From positions 620,001 through 684,000 of the forward strand of contig OW818635.1 of assembly GCA_942492825.1 (NCBI GenBank): 64,000 nt of DNA. Reading direction: 5' to 3'. A program made the position numbers and the translations under genes. Below, piece after piece: positions 17,201-24,707 of this stretch (its first letter is position 1; each line of letters begins with the position of its first letter). This DNA is from GWE2-51-13 sp942492825. Lineage in GTDB: Bacteria > Bacillota_I > Bacilli_A > Erysipelotrichales > Erysipelotrichaceae. The notes below the pieces were generated by a model that saw only the letters and a list, made by a program, of their open reading frames with translations, was not told the origin of the DNA and made no database searches.

Positions 17201-17214
17201 CGGAAAGTTTTCAT
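11278..17214 (-). CDS. Secreted WapA-like RHS/YD-repeat polymorphic toxin with nuclease-type tip
   Basis: A 1978-aa protein. Order: Sec signal peptide (about residues 1-28), WapA-like N-terminal region, a DNRLRE domain (about 298-465), long YD/RHS repeats with two carbohydrate-binding-like segments in the middle (about 820-1150), RHS core closing at YYNPQWGRFVNSD (about residue 1776), and a ~200-aa variable tip. The tip ends in RPDFVDEASHIIFELKPNN followed by QQLKKY, an Asp...Glu-x-Lys pattern of PD-(D/E)XK nucleases as in Tox-REase domains. Such proteins are displayed on the Gram-positive surface and deliver the tip to neighbouring cells. AAGGGGG precedes the ATG. Base composition drops sharply to AT-rich from the tip (below ~11885), showing tip exchange. 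Confidence 0.92.
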   Translation of the reverse strand: MKTFRQFLVATIVSALFFSSLTQRVVALENEPIVPNPVISESAVLDPSQDVPVSEVVEKREANVKHFLTDNFRTMAMIYPVSVHYQENGSWNEIDNTLIDTTDELQNEVVENKSGGIKIRLAKNSQSTKLVSMKLGDIGLSWTFENIAKKAIRVIQPSAEKDNDLTTVENLTSSVRYLDVFNDVDLEYVLQGDEVKENLILKSKDAERSFTQVFRFNGLTPVKQEDGTIALVDTEGNIVFRLERFLMVDAKGEESQAIETSFTHVGDSWELTIRPDEGWLNDPERVYPVVVDPTVTTPITYADIDDAHVTKTLPSSNFYNSYILKTGEAHRTYLRFTLPHLTAADMVIYASLEMSLANTGSISQNDYQVNAHKVTGSWSETTLTWNNKPAYNPKIEDYEVVGHSNVAQAYLWNITSIVKEWYSSGVNNGLMLKDNNEIAGYGYKEYYSADTSSTYQSYRPVVTMVYVNNNGLESYWTYHSQNVGRAGTGYTNDSNGNLVFIRQDTFGTGNRMPVSVSHVYNLNDRSTNTNFGNGWRLNYSQQAGSQVIGGVTYHFWIDEDGTKHYFAYDATQQKYLDEAGTQLEMVKNADTTYTLKDAQGNLSKFNSAGKLTEIQNSDGQKITLIYTGALLTEIRNPEWNSTDYVNRRTILTYTNNLLTSITAVDGKITNFAYTGTQLTSVTEVFDAIPANNKVSTYTYDGSGTDQYKLLTATNFDGYKLTYSYSSLKPYRVIKFSESQGSTLGEELNLSYGYNATFFTDFNSRKSIYTFNNAGNTVTIQDPDGYAQYYNYNESGSVKNSMALESKLQKSVVNHLVNTSYETTGSWVIESEGGSTGTIGDAAAQKYIGTLSMVINKTNSIGRHYFTQTLTGLTKGKSYTFSAYVKTTAMATGTNIGALLSASYKNAAGTWVEIKSKYLTGVFDWQRLEMTFTLPLDAATTEVRVRPIVENAIGVAFFDALQLEEGTIANRYNLIENGNMDLTTSWTFGGGTDVNDKILTLTSDLPPTSLNNDVLRIIGAYNQNKQAYQFVNASGVANDVFVVSGWSKAASAPLGKGNRVALYLRFDNTDGTYTYRSKDFNTDTSEWQFLSFNAIADKAYSRVGVILVYSYNVNTAYFDGIGVFKDEFGQSYTYDSKGNVISVVDLAKQTSSFAYTNNDLTLATDAKGNNYTYTYDANHKITGASSAELVKYSFKYEDAYGNATSATIGDGTNGTKQITTSTTYTTDGNYVATKKDALDNTVTYSINSLNGLVNSVTDPLLHTVTNQYNSDDSLKQVSTTLGGQTVSNSYTYENDRLKTITHNNFAYTFVYDTFGNVTQVKVGTTNLITNTYKDRTSRLDSFVYGNGDSVEYVFDSFDRITGVKIDGTLRTTYDYDANGVVGRVTDVSTGKSTRYVYDFANRLAKVVESDGNSVSFGYDANNNASTFIDTVNGTTYTTSYTYDKDNRPTLVTSPKANTTGYVYDVLGRLTSKTWTSGSTAYTTAYTYKDHPTDTSRTSTQLSSIQNGTSTPISYLYDANGNITSITEGTNTIQYLYNELNEVVRENNQRDNKTFVYNYDLGGNLLSKVQYAYTTGTLGTPVSTISYAYTNSNWKDLLTSFNGKAITYDVIGNPLTYDGGTYGWEGRKLTSFNKTGLAISYTYNENGIRTSKTVNGVKTEYRLSGDKVTFEKTGSDTIYYVYDTQGQLVSMILNGTEYAYLRNAQNDIVGLINSSGTQVVSYTYSTWGEVLTVTGSLASTLGVKNPYRYRGYRYDSETGLYYLQSRYYNPQWGRFVNSDDVYITRINKGSIYDKNVFAYCDNNPVSRRDASGHLWDTVFDVISLGSSILQVVSTPSDPWAWAGLAADVVSLAVPFVTGGSAVTRIISKIDNIDDVVEVRKATDFTQEALSEIGKLDKVGDCTKSTAKQGIKIHKGYKVGFGDAKEVRRFPGIRPDFVDEASHIIFELKPNNPRAIKAGIQQLKKYNEVMGGGYKLVLELY

Positions 17215-17313
17215 AACTTTTCCCCCTTGATTTGTAAACTTTTATAAGTGAATCTTCATACAAATCGGGGTTATTGTCAAGTAATAGATAAAAACAAATA
17301 GCTAATCAGAAAC

Positions 17314-17348
17314 AAAAAAAAAGACAGAAATGTTGAATTCCTGTCTTT
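17314..17348 (-). terminator. Rho-independent terminator after the M29 aminopeptidase gene
   Basis: Minus strand: stem AAAGACAG/CTGTCTTT with a 13-base loop, followed by a long run of T. It closes the pfkA-pyk-glk-aminopeptidase transcript before the RHS gene. Confidence 0.85.
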
Positions 17349-17371
17349 AGTTAATGTGAATCTATTGATGA

Positions 17372-18607
17372 TTAAAAAGCGAAGTTCCCCTTTGTGAAGA
17401 CGACTACTTCAGAACCATCTTGACGGATTCCGGTGATTTCCATGTCGGAACTGCCGAACATGAAGTCGCAATGTTCCATCGAATTGTTTGAGCCGACCGC
17501 GGTGAGTTGATCTTGCGTCATGTCGTTGCCGCCTTTGACGTTCATCGGGTAGGCACGACCTAAGGCGAGATGGCACGAGGCGTTTTCGTCAAACAACGTA
17601 TTAAGGAAGAGGACGCCGGAGTTGGAGATCGGGGAATCGTGGGAGATCAAGGCGACTTCGCCGAGATAGGAAGAACCTTCGTCGACCGATAAAAGGTTGG
17701 CCAAAGCTTCTTGTTCTTTTTCGGCACCGAATTCGACGGCTTTCCCGTCTTTAAAAGTAAGCCAGAATCCGTCGATCAGACGGCCTTGGTAATTTAAGGG
17801 TTTGGTCGCGACGACTTTTCCGTTGACGCCGAATTTGTAAGGCATCGTGAAGTTTTCTTCAGTCGGCAAGTTCGGGTTGAAGATGACGCCTTGCGTGTTG
17901 TGTTCCGATCCGCCCGCCCAGATATGGTTGGGGATCAGTTCGACACGCAGGTCGGTGCCTAGACCGTTTTTGAAATGCAATGCCTTAAAATTGTAATCGT
18001 TAAGCGCTTGGTTATGGGCACTGAGAGTTGCGTTGTGGTTCTTCCAATCGGCGACCGGATCGTTGTCGGCTGTGACGCGAACCGCGTTCAGGATGGCTTC
18101 CCACAGGGCTTCGACGCCTTGTTCCGCATCGAGATCCGGAAAGACTTTATTCGCCCATGCGACGGTCGGAGCGGCGATGACGCACCATTGGGTACGATTG
18201 CCCATGGTGTTTTCTTGCCAACGATGCAAGGCTTTGCGCATCGCAACGTTAGTGCGTTGTAACTTGACCGGATCGATGTCCGCTAACAAACCGGGGGTCG
18301 GTGAGGTAATGCTTAAGAGCGCATACCCTTTTTCGATATAGTAGTCGAATTGCGAAATCAGCCACGCCGGAACTTCTTCCAAGGTTTCAACATCGCAATG
18401 TTGGTAGGTCGAATGGTTGATCGGATCGTCGCCCCAACGGACCGTGACTTGTTTGGATCCAAGGGCATAAGCTTCTTCGACGCAGAGTCGGATAAACTCG
18501 CGGATGTCGGTCGATCCTTGGATCAACAATGGCTGGCCGGGTTGGACGTTGGCTCCGACTTGGACGGCCAAACGGGCGTATTTGCGTAAACGTTCGATAC
18601 TGGGCAT
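17372..18607 (-). CDS. M29-family aminopeptidase (AmpS/PepS type)
   Basis: A 411-aa cytoplasmic metallopeptidase that removes N-terminal residues from peptides. M29 features seen: N-terminal ERLRKYARLAVQVGANVQPGQPLLI, GLGTDLRVEL, the metal-ligand regions TEENFTMP (with glutamates), YLGEVALI, HLALGRAYP and the C-terminal EHCDFMFGSSDMEI. Length is normal for the family (about 410 aa). It lies 12 bases after the ROK kinase gene and is the last gene of the glycolytic operon. Specificity cannot be read from sequence. Confidence 0.9.
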   Translation of the reverse strand: MPSIERLRKYARLAVQVGANVQPGQPLLIQGSTDIREFIRLCVEEAYALGSKQVTVRWGDDPINHSTYQHCDVETLEEVPAWLISQFDYYIEKGYALLSITSPTPGLLADIDPVKLQRTNVAMRKALHRWQENTMGNRTQWCVIAAPTVAWANKVFPDLDAEQGVEALWEAILNAVRVTADNDPVADWKNHNATLSAHNQALNDYNFKALHFKNGLGTDLRVELIPNHIWAGGSEHNTQGVIFNPNLPTEENFTMPYKFGVNGKVVATKPLNYQGRLIDGFWLTFKDGKAVEFGAEKEQEALANLLSVDEGSSYLGEVALISHDSPISNSGVLFLNTLFDENASCHLALGRAYPMNVKGGNDMTQDQLTAVGSNNSMEHCDFMFGSSDMEITGIRQDGSEVVVFTKGNFAF

Positions 18608-18619
18608 GACTTTTCCTCG

Positions 18620-19519
18620 TTACTTTCCGTGCGATATCGGCAACATCGCGGCGCCGATCAGACCGGGTTCATCCAACATCGCGATCTTGAATTCGATCGA
18701 ACGCATGCCGACATGGACCATGGATTGGAAGTATTCGACCATTTTGTCGAAGTAGAGTTCTTTGGATTTGGTGACCCCGCCCCCGATGACAAACATCCAG
18801 GGATCGACCGTATGGGCAATCGCGGAGCACATGGCGGCGAAATCATAGGCCATCGTATCGACGATTTCAAGCGCGATCGGATTGCCGGCTTTCGCTAAAT
18901 CGAAGACTTCTTTGGCGCTTGAAATATTCGGATCGAGCTTTTCGCGTCCGATCCGAATCAAGGCGGTTCCCGACGCTTCGTTTTCGACGGCTCCCGCATT
19001 GAGATGGTTGTATTTTTTACGGCTGCGGTCGATGATGATGTTTCCGGTTTCACCGGCATGACCGTTCTTTCCGGAAACCACTTTCCCGTCGACCACCAAG
19101 GCGCCGCCCACGCCGGTGGAGTGGGTCAGATAATAGATGACCGGGGCGCCCTTGCCGGCGCCGACCAGCGCTTCGGCCAGTCCGGCGACGTTGGCGTCGT
19201 TATCGACGAAGGTCGGTAAGCCGAACTCGGCTTCGATTTCCTTCGCCATCGGATAACCGGTAAAGCCCGGCAGATTGGTGGACATCAACATTTGTCCGTT
19301 CCGTGTGTCGACCGGTCCCGGTACGCCGATTCCAATGCCCGAGCAGTCCTTCCAACCTTCGACCGCATGAATCTGCGCGATCAGGTTTTCCATGACTTTC
19401 TTGGGTCCTTCTTGTGCGTACGAAGGACTTTTGAGGATGTTGAGGATTTGTCCGTCCGCCGTCACTTTCGCGACGCGGACGTTGGTGCCGCCTAAATCAA
19501 TTCCGATGTACGTTTTCAT
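18620..19519 (-). CDS. ROK-family sugar kinase, probable glucokinase
   Basis: A 299-aa ROK protein: phosphate-binding loop GIDLGGTNVRVAKV at residues 5-18, GIGVPGPVD near 65, catalytic base region FVDNDANVAG near 105 and adenosine motif HSTGVGGALVV near 132. It probably phosphorylates glucose to glucose-6-phosphate, feeding pfkA and pyk encoded just upstream (14-base gap to pyk). Odd point: the zinc site of typical ROK kinases (CxCGxxGC after GHxG) is missing; the segment reads GHAGETGNIIIDRSRKKYNH with no cysteines. Sugar specificity is therefore uncertain, and I withhold the symbol. Confidence 0.82.
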   Translation of the reverse strand: MKTYIGIDLGGTNVRVAKVTADGQILNILKSPSYAQEGPKKVMENLIAQIHAVEGWKDCSGIGIGVPGPVDTRNGQMLMSTNLPGFTGYPMAKEIEAEFGLPTFVDNDANVAGLAEALVGAGKGAPVIYYLTHSTGVGGALVVDGKVVSGKNGHAGETGNIIIDRSRKKYNHLNAGAVENEASGTALIRIGREKLDPNISSAKEVFDLAKAGNPIALEIVDTMAYDFAAMCSAIAHTVDPWMFVIGGGVTKSKELYFDKMVEYFQSMVHVGMRSIEFKIAMLDEPGLIGAAMLPISHGK

Positions 19520-19533
19520 AATAGGACCCCCGT

Positions 19534-20964
19534 TTATTTGACTTCGACGATTTTCATCATGTTGGCGGTGCCTTCACCGGTCGGATACCCGGCGGTGATG
19601 ATGATGAAGTCGCCTTCTTTCAATCCGTTGTCTTTGGCGATGATGCTGGCGAGTTCGTCGTCATTGGTCATCGTGTTCTGGATGTCGGAGAAGATAGGAA
19701 TGACACCCCAGCTGGTTTCCAGTTTGCGTTGGACCGTTTTGGTGAACGTGACACCGAAGATAGGCACGCACGGACGAAATTTGGAGATCCGTCGCGGGGT
19801 GCTTCCCCCTTGGGTGAACGCGACGATGGCTTTGACTTTATCCAATTGAAGAGCGGCATCGGCGACCGAAATCCCGATGGCGTCTTGGATGGTCTTGCGA
19901 CTTGATTTGATCGCGTTGTCCAGCCGTTCGCGGTACGGTAACATATCTTCCATCGCACGGGCGATGATGTCCATGGTAGTCACGGCGTCGATCGGGTATT
20001 CCCCGGCGGCCGTTTCGCCTGAAAGCATGATGCAATCGCTGCCATCTAAAACAGCATTGGCGACGTCGCTTGCTTCAGCGCGGGTCGGACGCGGATTGGC
20101 CATCATCGATTCCAACATATGCGTCGCTGTGATGACCGGCTTGCCATATTCGTTGGCTTTTTTGATGATGCTCTTCTGATAGATCGGAACCAGTTGCGTA
20201 CTGACTTCCACGCCCAAATCGCCACGGGCGACCATGACGCCATCCGCGACGTTCAGGATGCTGTCGAGGTTGTCATAGCCTTCTTGGTTTTCGATCTTGG
20301 CGATGATTTGGATTTTCTTTTTGCCTTCGTCAAGCAAGATCCGACGAATCGACGTGACATCTTCTGCGCGACGGACGAAGGAAGCTGCGATAAAGTCAAT
20401 GTCTTTCTTACATCCGAAACGGATGTCTTTTTCGTCTTTTTCGGAAATAAACGGCATCGATAGACGTACGTTGGGTACGTTGACGCCTTTACGCGTCTTG
20501 ATGACGCCCGAGTTTTCGATACGGCAATTCAATACGCCGTGTTCAGGGATTTCAAGGACGGTCAAACGCATTTTCCCGTCGTCGATCAAGAGGAAATTGC
20601 CCGGTTTGATATCGTCGAACAGTTCGGGACACGAGATATGGAAACGTTCGTTATTGCCTAAGACTTCTTCTTTGACGACGTTTACCAAGTCGCCTTTTTT
20701 GAAGTTGAGGATACCGTTCTCCATTTCGCCGCAGCGGATTTCCGGTCCTTTGGTATCCAACATAATCCCTAAATTGAATCCGGCGCGTTCGTTGACTTCA
20801 CGGACGATGTCCATACGGCGACCCTGTTCTTCATGGGATCCGTGGGAGAAGTTGAGACGAACGATGTTCATGCCGGCTTTCGCCAGCTTTTCGACCATTT
20901 CGGCGGTCTCGCTGACCGGTCCGAGGGTGCAGATGATTTTGGTTTTTCTGAATGTGTTGTACAT
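19534..20964 (-). CDS. pyk: Pyruvate kinase
   Basis: A 476-aa glycolytic enzyme making pyruvate and ATP from phosphoenolpyruvate. Seen: N-terminal TKIICTLGP, VRLNFSHGSHEE, catalytic lysine region IIAKIENQEG, VARGDLGVEV, ATHMLESM and SGETAAGEYP, plus the C-terminal allosteric domain. It is the short form, without the extra PEP-utiliser-like domain carried by Bacillus pyruvate kinase. Follows pfkA by 10 bases, the usual Bacillota pairing, and precedes the ROK kinase. Confidence 0.97.
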   Translation of the reverse strand: MYNTFRKTKIICTLGPVSETAEMVEKLAKAGMNIVRLNFSHGSHEEQGRRMDIVREVNERAGFNLGIMLDTKGPEIRCGEMENGILNFKKGDLVNVVKEEVLGNNERFHISCPELFDDIKPGNFLLIDDGKMRLTVLEIPEHGVLNCRIENSGVIKTRKGVNVPNVRLSMPFISEKDEKDIRFGCKKDIDFIAASFVRRAEDVTSIRRILLDEGKKKIQIIAKIENQEGYDNLDSILNVADGVMVARGDLGVEVSTQLVPIYQKSIIKKANEYGKPVITATHMLESMMANPRPTRAEASDVANAVLDGSDCIMLSGETAAGEYPIDAVTTMDIIARAMEDMLPYRERLDNAIKSSRKTIQDAIGISVADAALQLDKVKAIVAFTQGGSTPRRISKFRPCVPIFGVTFTKTVQRKLETSWGVIPIFSDIQNTMTNDDELASIIAKDNGLKEGDFIIITAGYPTGEGTANMMKIVEVK

Positions 20965-20974
20965 GGGTGCTCCT

Positions 20975-21937
20975 TTAGACTAAGCGTTCGTGCAGTTCCG
21001 CCAAGGGTCTGCGGGATGCCTTGGGCATCGCGAGCGCTTCGTTGATGTCGATGGCGACGATTCTATTCTGGATCAAGCCGACGCATTGTCCGCCGATTCC
21101 ATTGGCTAAGAGTTCGACGGCTTTGTCGCCCATACGGGTCGCCAAGACACGGTCGAACGCGGTCGGACTGCCGCCCCGCTGGATATGACCCAACACGGTG
21201 GCGCGACCGGAAAACTTCGTCGCGTTACTGATTTTCTGCGCGAGGATGTCGACATCGGTGATTTTCTCGCTGATGACGACAATCGCATGGTTTTTATGCC
21301 GGACTTCTTCGAAATACTTCAATTTGTCCAATACTTCGGTCTCGTCATAGCCGGTTTCGGGCGTGATGATCATCTCGGCACCGCAACTTAAGCCGGAATA
21401 GAATGCCAAATCCCCGCAATGGTTGCCCATGACCTCGACCACCGAACAACGGTGATGCGACGAACTGGTATCGCGGAGTTTATCAATGCATTGGATGACG
21501 GTGTTCAAAGCCGTGTCGAAACCGATCGTGTATTCGGTCGAGACGATATCGTTGTCGATGGTGCCGGGCAAGCCTATGCAATTGATGCCCATCTTCGTCA
21601 GCGCTAAGGCGCCGCGATAGGATCCGTCGCCTCCGATGACGACGACCGCCTCTACCGAAAATTCATTCAAGTGTTCGATTGCGATCTTGCGAATCGCTTC
21701 TTCTTTAAATTCCGGCAAGCGTGCGCTGCCGAGGATCGTCCCTCCACGGATCATGATGTCGCTGACCGATTTCGTATTCAACAGCTCCATCTTGCCTTCT
21801 ACCATGCCTTTGAAGCCATCGTAAATCCCGACGACTTCGATTCCGCGTGAAATGGCGGAACGCGTGACGGCACGTATCGCGGCGTTCATTCCCGGCGAGT
21901 CTCCGCCCGAGGTCAGAACGCCGATTCTTTTTACCAT
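20975..21937 (-). CDS. pfkA: ATP-dependent 6-phosphofructokinase
   Basis: A 320-aa enzyme converting fructose-6-phosphate to the 1,6-bisphosphate. Family motifs: GVLTSGGDSPGMNAAIR at the N-terminus, GGDGSYRGA, catalytic PGTIDNDI and the MGNHCGDLA segment. The glycine and aspartate of GGDGS indicate ATP rather than pyrophosphate use. AGGAGG lies before the ATG. First gene of the pfkA-pyk-ROK kinase-aminopeptidase operon; a TATGAT -10-like box precedes it but no good -35 is seen. Confidence 0.97.
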   Translation of the reverse strand: MVKRIGVLTSGGDSPGMNAAIRAVTRSAISRGIEVVGIYDGFKGMVEGKMELLNTKSVSDIMIRGGTILGSARLPEFKEEAIRKIAIEHLNEFSVEAVVVIGGDGSYRGALALTKMGINCIGLPGTIDNDIVSTEYTIGFDTALNTVIQCIDKLRDTSSSHHRCSVVEVMGNHCGDLAFYSGLSCGAEMIITPETGYDETEVLDKLKYFEEVRHKNHAIVVISEKITDVDILAQKISNATKFSGRATVLGHIQRGGSPTAFDRVLATRMGDKAVELLANGIGGQCVGLIQNRIVAIDINEALAMPKASRRPLAELHERLV

Positions 21938-21996
21938 AAAAGAATCCTCCTGTTGTCCACGGCTATCATACCATTTTCAGGAGGATTTTTCAGTAA

Positions 21997-22914
21997 TTAT
22001 TCACTGCGCCGACGGTTTTTACCGCCGAGAAACAGGGGTTTCGCAAGGGCTTCGATGCGTTCCATGATGCGGATCGCCTTCATCTCTTCCTTCTCGCCAC
22101 GTTGGTTGTACATGTAGTGGTTTTTTAAACTTTCCAAGCTTTCGTTGGAGGTAAACCAGGTGGATTTCTTCAATTCCATCCGAGCGTTTAAAATGGGAAA
22201 CAGGATCTCATCGCGAAACCACGACGTGACCGATTCGGCACCGATATCGTCCATGACCAGAATAGGTACGTTGCGTAACGTCGATAAGATCGAATCGATA
22301 TAATCCGGATCATCGAAGGCATTCTTGATTTTCTGTGCCAATGACGGAACGCTTAAGAAAGCGACCCGTTTTCCGTTCTTAGCGAAATGATTGGTCATGG
22401 CTGCCGCGAGATGCGACTTCCCGACACCGGGTTGACCATGCAGGTAGAGACCTTTTTCTTGGGGATGGACGACATAATCATAGACTTCCTCCGCGATGAA
22501 AAAGTAGGTCTTGTCATCGTTATCTTGAATTAAGCGTGTCACATCGGCTTGCGCCATCGACGGTCCCATATCGTTGATCAAGTAGTTTTTCAAATGTGAT
22601 TCACCGTCGATCCGCTTTTTTTCATAAACGCAAGGAGTTAGAACGGTCATCAAGATCGGATCTGCACTGAGTTCATGGGTATACCCGGTCGTTTTCTGTC
22701 GACAGGCATCCAATCCCGGACATCCGACGCAACGGTCGATTTCTTCCAACCAATTGGCGAATTTGGATAGGTTCGCCCGGACTTTCGGAAGGTCGAAATC
22801 ATAGTCGGACATAAACTTCAGTACACGCGGATCCGATGTGATCCTTTTTTCAAGCAAGGCTTGGTCGATTGGATCGATCTTCGCCTGATAGTTTTGCGTT
22901 ACCACCTGTTTCAT
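21997..22914 (-). CDS. dnaI: Primosomal protein DnaI (helicase loader)
   Basis: A 305-aa AAA+ ATPase that loads the replicative helicase. The N-terminal ~130 residues hold the helicase-binding zinc region (CVGCPGLDAC and a later CVYEKK cysteine); the ATPase domain has Walker A GQPGVGKSHLA near residue 171, Walker B ILVMDDIGAES and sensor TSNES. Its ATG overlaps the stop of dnaB (ATGA), so the two loaders are made in a coupled way, as in other Bacillota. Confidence 0.95.
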   Translation of the reverse strand: MKQVVTQNYQAKIDPIDQALLEKRITSDPRVLKFMSDYDFDLPKVRANLSKFANWLEEIDRCVGCPGLDACRQKTTGYTHELSADPILMTVLTPCVYEKKRIDGESHLKNYLINDMGPSMAQADVTRLIQDNDDKTYFFIAEEVYDYVVHPQEKGLYLHGQPGVGKSHLAAAMTNHFAKNGKRVAFLSVPSLAQKIKNAFDDPDYIDSILSTLRNVPILVMDDIGAESVTSWFRDEILFPILNARMELKKSTWFTSNESLESLKNHYMYNQRGEKEEMKAIRIMERIEALAKPLFLGGKNRRRSE

Positions 22915-24101
22915 TCGTCATTCCCTCCAAGCGATTTCATTTTCGCGATGATCCTGCGCTTTTCTTCGTCTGTCAATTCCCGATCGGTACTGACTTCTTG
23001 AGGCAAGACATCTTCCCTTTTCTTTTTCCCGCCGAATTTCATGTTTCCTTGTTCGTTTTCAAGTTCTTTGAGCGCTTCCTCGACCGTCGTGATTTTGAGT
23101 CGCGACCATGTGACCGCTATTTTTTCCACATAGGCTTTATTAAGGCGTTGATTGTTTTTGGCTAAAATATGCTCGATCAACACGTTGACCACATCCGGAT
23201 TCAGCCTTAGTTCACTGACTAAACGTGTCAAAAGGCGTTTGTCCGCATCGACCGGTTCGATTCCGCCTTGCTTTTCCTTTAGGAAAAGCACCGGAGGCCA
23301 ACGATACGGATCTTCAGGCAATTTCGCTTCGCGTATCGGTTCTTTGGTGATGCGACGTCGTAATTGTTCGAGATTTATTTTCTTCTCGGTATAGTTGACG
23401 CTGCGTCCGACCAAGCGGATCATTTCATCCTCGCCGATTCCGAACACACTCCCCCATTCCTCGATCTTAACAAGAACGTCCTGCGTTCGCATTTCCAAGG
23501 GGAATACGACCGTCGAACAAGTACGGAGGAAACGGCGCAAATCAAAGGTTAAGTGAGTCAAGGGTTGGATTTCGATTTGAGTACGCTGATCTAAGAATTC
23601 AACTTCGTGTTCTTGATTCCAAGAAGCTAAGGATTGCGCATCGAATTTGGCGGTCGTTTCCGTAAATCCGCTCTTATCGTATTGGGGACGGACAAATCGG
23701 AGACGAAGTTGTTCAAAGGCATCGTTGCCTAGTTTTTTGTATAAAGCCCGACCAAAGGCTTCGTGGACCAACACTTCGTCCAACCGCAACGGCGGTAACA
23801 ATCGATGGATAAAATCCTGATGATCTTCGACTCGACGAACAAATGTCGTGAGTAATCCGATGCGTTGAAGGGTACGGAAATGTTCCTCGAGTTGTTCAAT
23901 ACGTAAGTTCAACAACGTACAAAGATGCCCATGGGCTTCCAAGGTCGTCCCGGCGTTCGCTTCGGAAAACAAAAGGCTGTATAAACCGATCGTCACCGCA
24001 TCGCTGAGTCCCAGATATGCATTCCAAAGACTCTCGATTTCCAAGGGATTCAAGGTGCCGGTCGCTTCGATGCGATAAGTGTCTTTTGCTTTCAGTTCCA
24101 T
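22911..24101 (-). CDS. dnaB: Replication initiation and membrane attachment protein DnaB
   Basis: A 396-aa protein of the Bacillota DnaB/DnaD superfamily (not the helicase). N-terminal winged-helix-type region LNPLEIESLWNAYLGLSDAVTIGLYSLL and C-terminal DnaB_2 segment ELRLNPDVVNVLIEHILAKN with YVEKIAVTWSRLKITTVEEAL are typical. It works with DnaD and DnaI to load the helicase at the origin and at stalled forks. It sits between coaE (14-base gap) and dnaI (overlap). Confidence 0.92.
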   Translation of the reverse strand: MELKAKDTYRIEATGTLNPLEIESLWNAYLGLSDAVTIGLYSLLFSEANAGTTLEAHGHLCTLLNLRIEQLEEHFRTLQRIGLLTTFVRRVEDHQDFIHRLLPPLRLDEVLVHEAFGRALYKKLGNDAFEQLRLRFVRPQYDKSGFTETTAKFDAQSLASWNQEHEVEFLDQRTQIEIQPLTHLTFDLRRFLRTCSTVVFPLEMRTQDVLVKIEEWGSVFGIGEDEMIRLVGRSVNYTEKKINLEQLRRRITKEPIREAKLPEDPYRWPPVLFLKEKQGGIEPVDADKRLLTRLVSELRLNPDVVNVLIEHILAKNNQRLNKAYVEKIAVTWSRLKITTVEEALKELENEQGNMKFGGKKKREDVLPQEVSTDRELTDEEKRRIIAKMKSLGGNDE

Positions 24102-24115
24102 CCGATACTTCCTTC

Positions 24116-24706
24116 CTATTTCAAGTTCTTAAGTTTGTTTATGTAGTTTTCGATGTTTTTATGAAATGTTTCCAAGTCGGCGTCATTATGGATGACATCG
24201 TCCGCAAACGTCGCTTTCAATGCCGGAGGCATTTGCATGTTCCAACGTCGGTGCGCTTCGGTTTTGGTGATCTGGCGATGATGCATCAAGCGAGCCAAAG
24301 CGTTTTTTTGGGAGGATAAAACCAATACGGTTTTATCGAAACGTGTTTGCGATCCGGTTTCGAAAAGCAAGGGCACTTCCACGAAAACCAACTGACTTTT
24401 ATCGAAATGTTTGGTTTCTTCCTCCATCCGTTTCCAAACGAAGGGATGGATCCATTTTTCGACTTTGTTTTTTTCGATGGGATCCGCGAATATCTTATCG
24501 GCTAAGAACTTACGATCGATATCGCCATCGATTCCGATCGCTTCTTCCCCGTATTCGTTGACGATCTTCTTGAACACCGTCGTGTCTTTGGTGAGTGCTT
24601 CATGCGCCAAAACATCCGTATCGATGACGGGATAGCCCCATTCTTTCAGTACCCGGCCCATTTCGGATTTTCCCGAGCCGATACTGCCGGTGATCGCAAT
24701 GCGCAT
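24116..24706 (-). CDS. coaE: Dephospho-CoA kinase
   Basis: A 196-aa P-loop kinase catalysing the last step of coenzyme A synthesis. Walker A ITGSIGSGKSEMG at residues 4-16, the VIDTDVLAHEAL segment after it, the WIHPFVWKRM lid region and EVPLLFETG are all family features. The ATG follows the mutM stop by one base; the order polA-mutM-coaE-dnaB-dnaI is conserved in Bacillota. Confidence 0.95.
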   Translation of the reverse strand: MRIAITGSIGSGKSEMGRVLKEWGYPVIDTDVLAHEALTKDTTVFKKIVNEYGEEAIGIDGDIDRKFLADKIFADPIEKNKVEKWIHPFVWKRMEEETKHFDKSQLVFVEVPLLFETGSQTRFDKTVLVLSSQKNALARLMHHRQITKTEAHRRWNMQMPPALKATFADDVIHNDADLETFHKNIENYINKLKNLK

Positions 24707-24707
24707 G

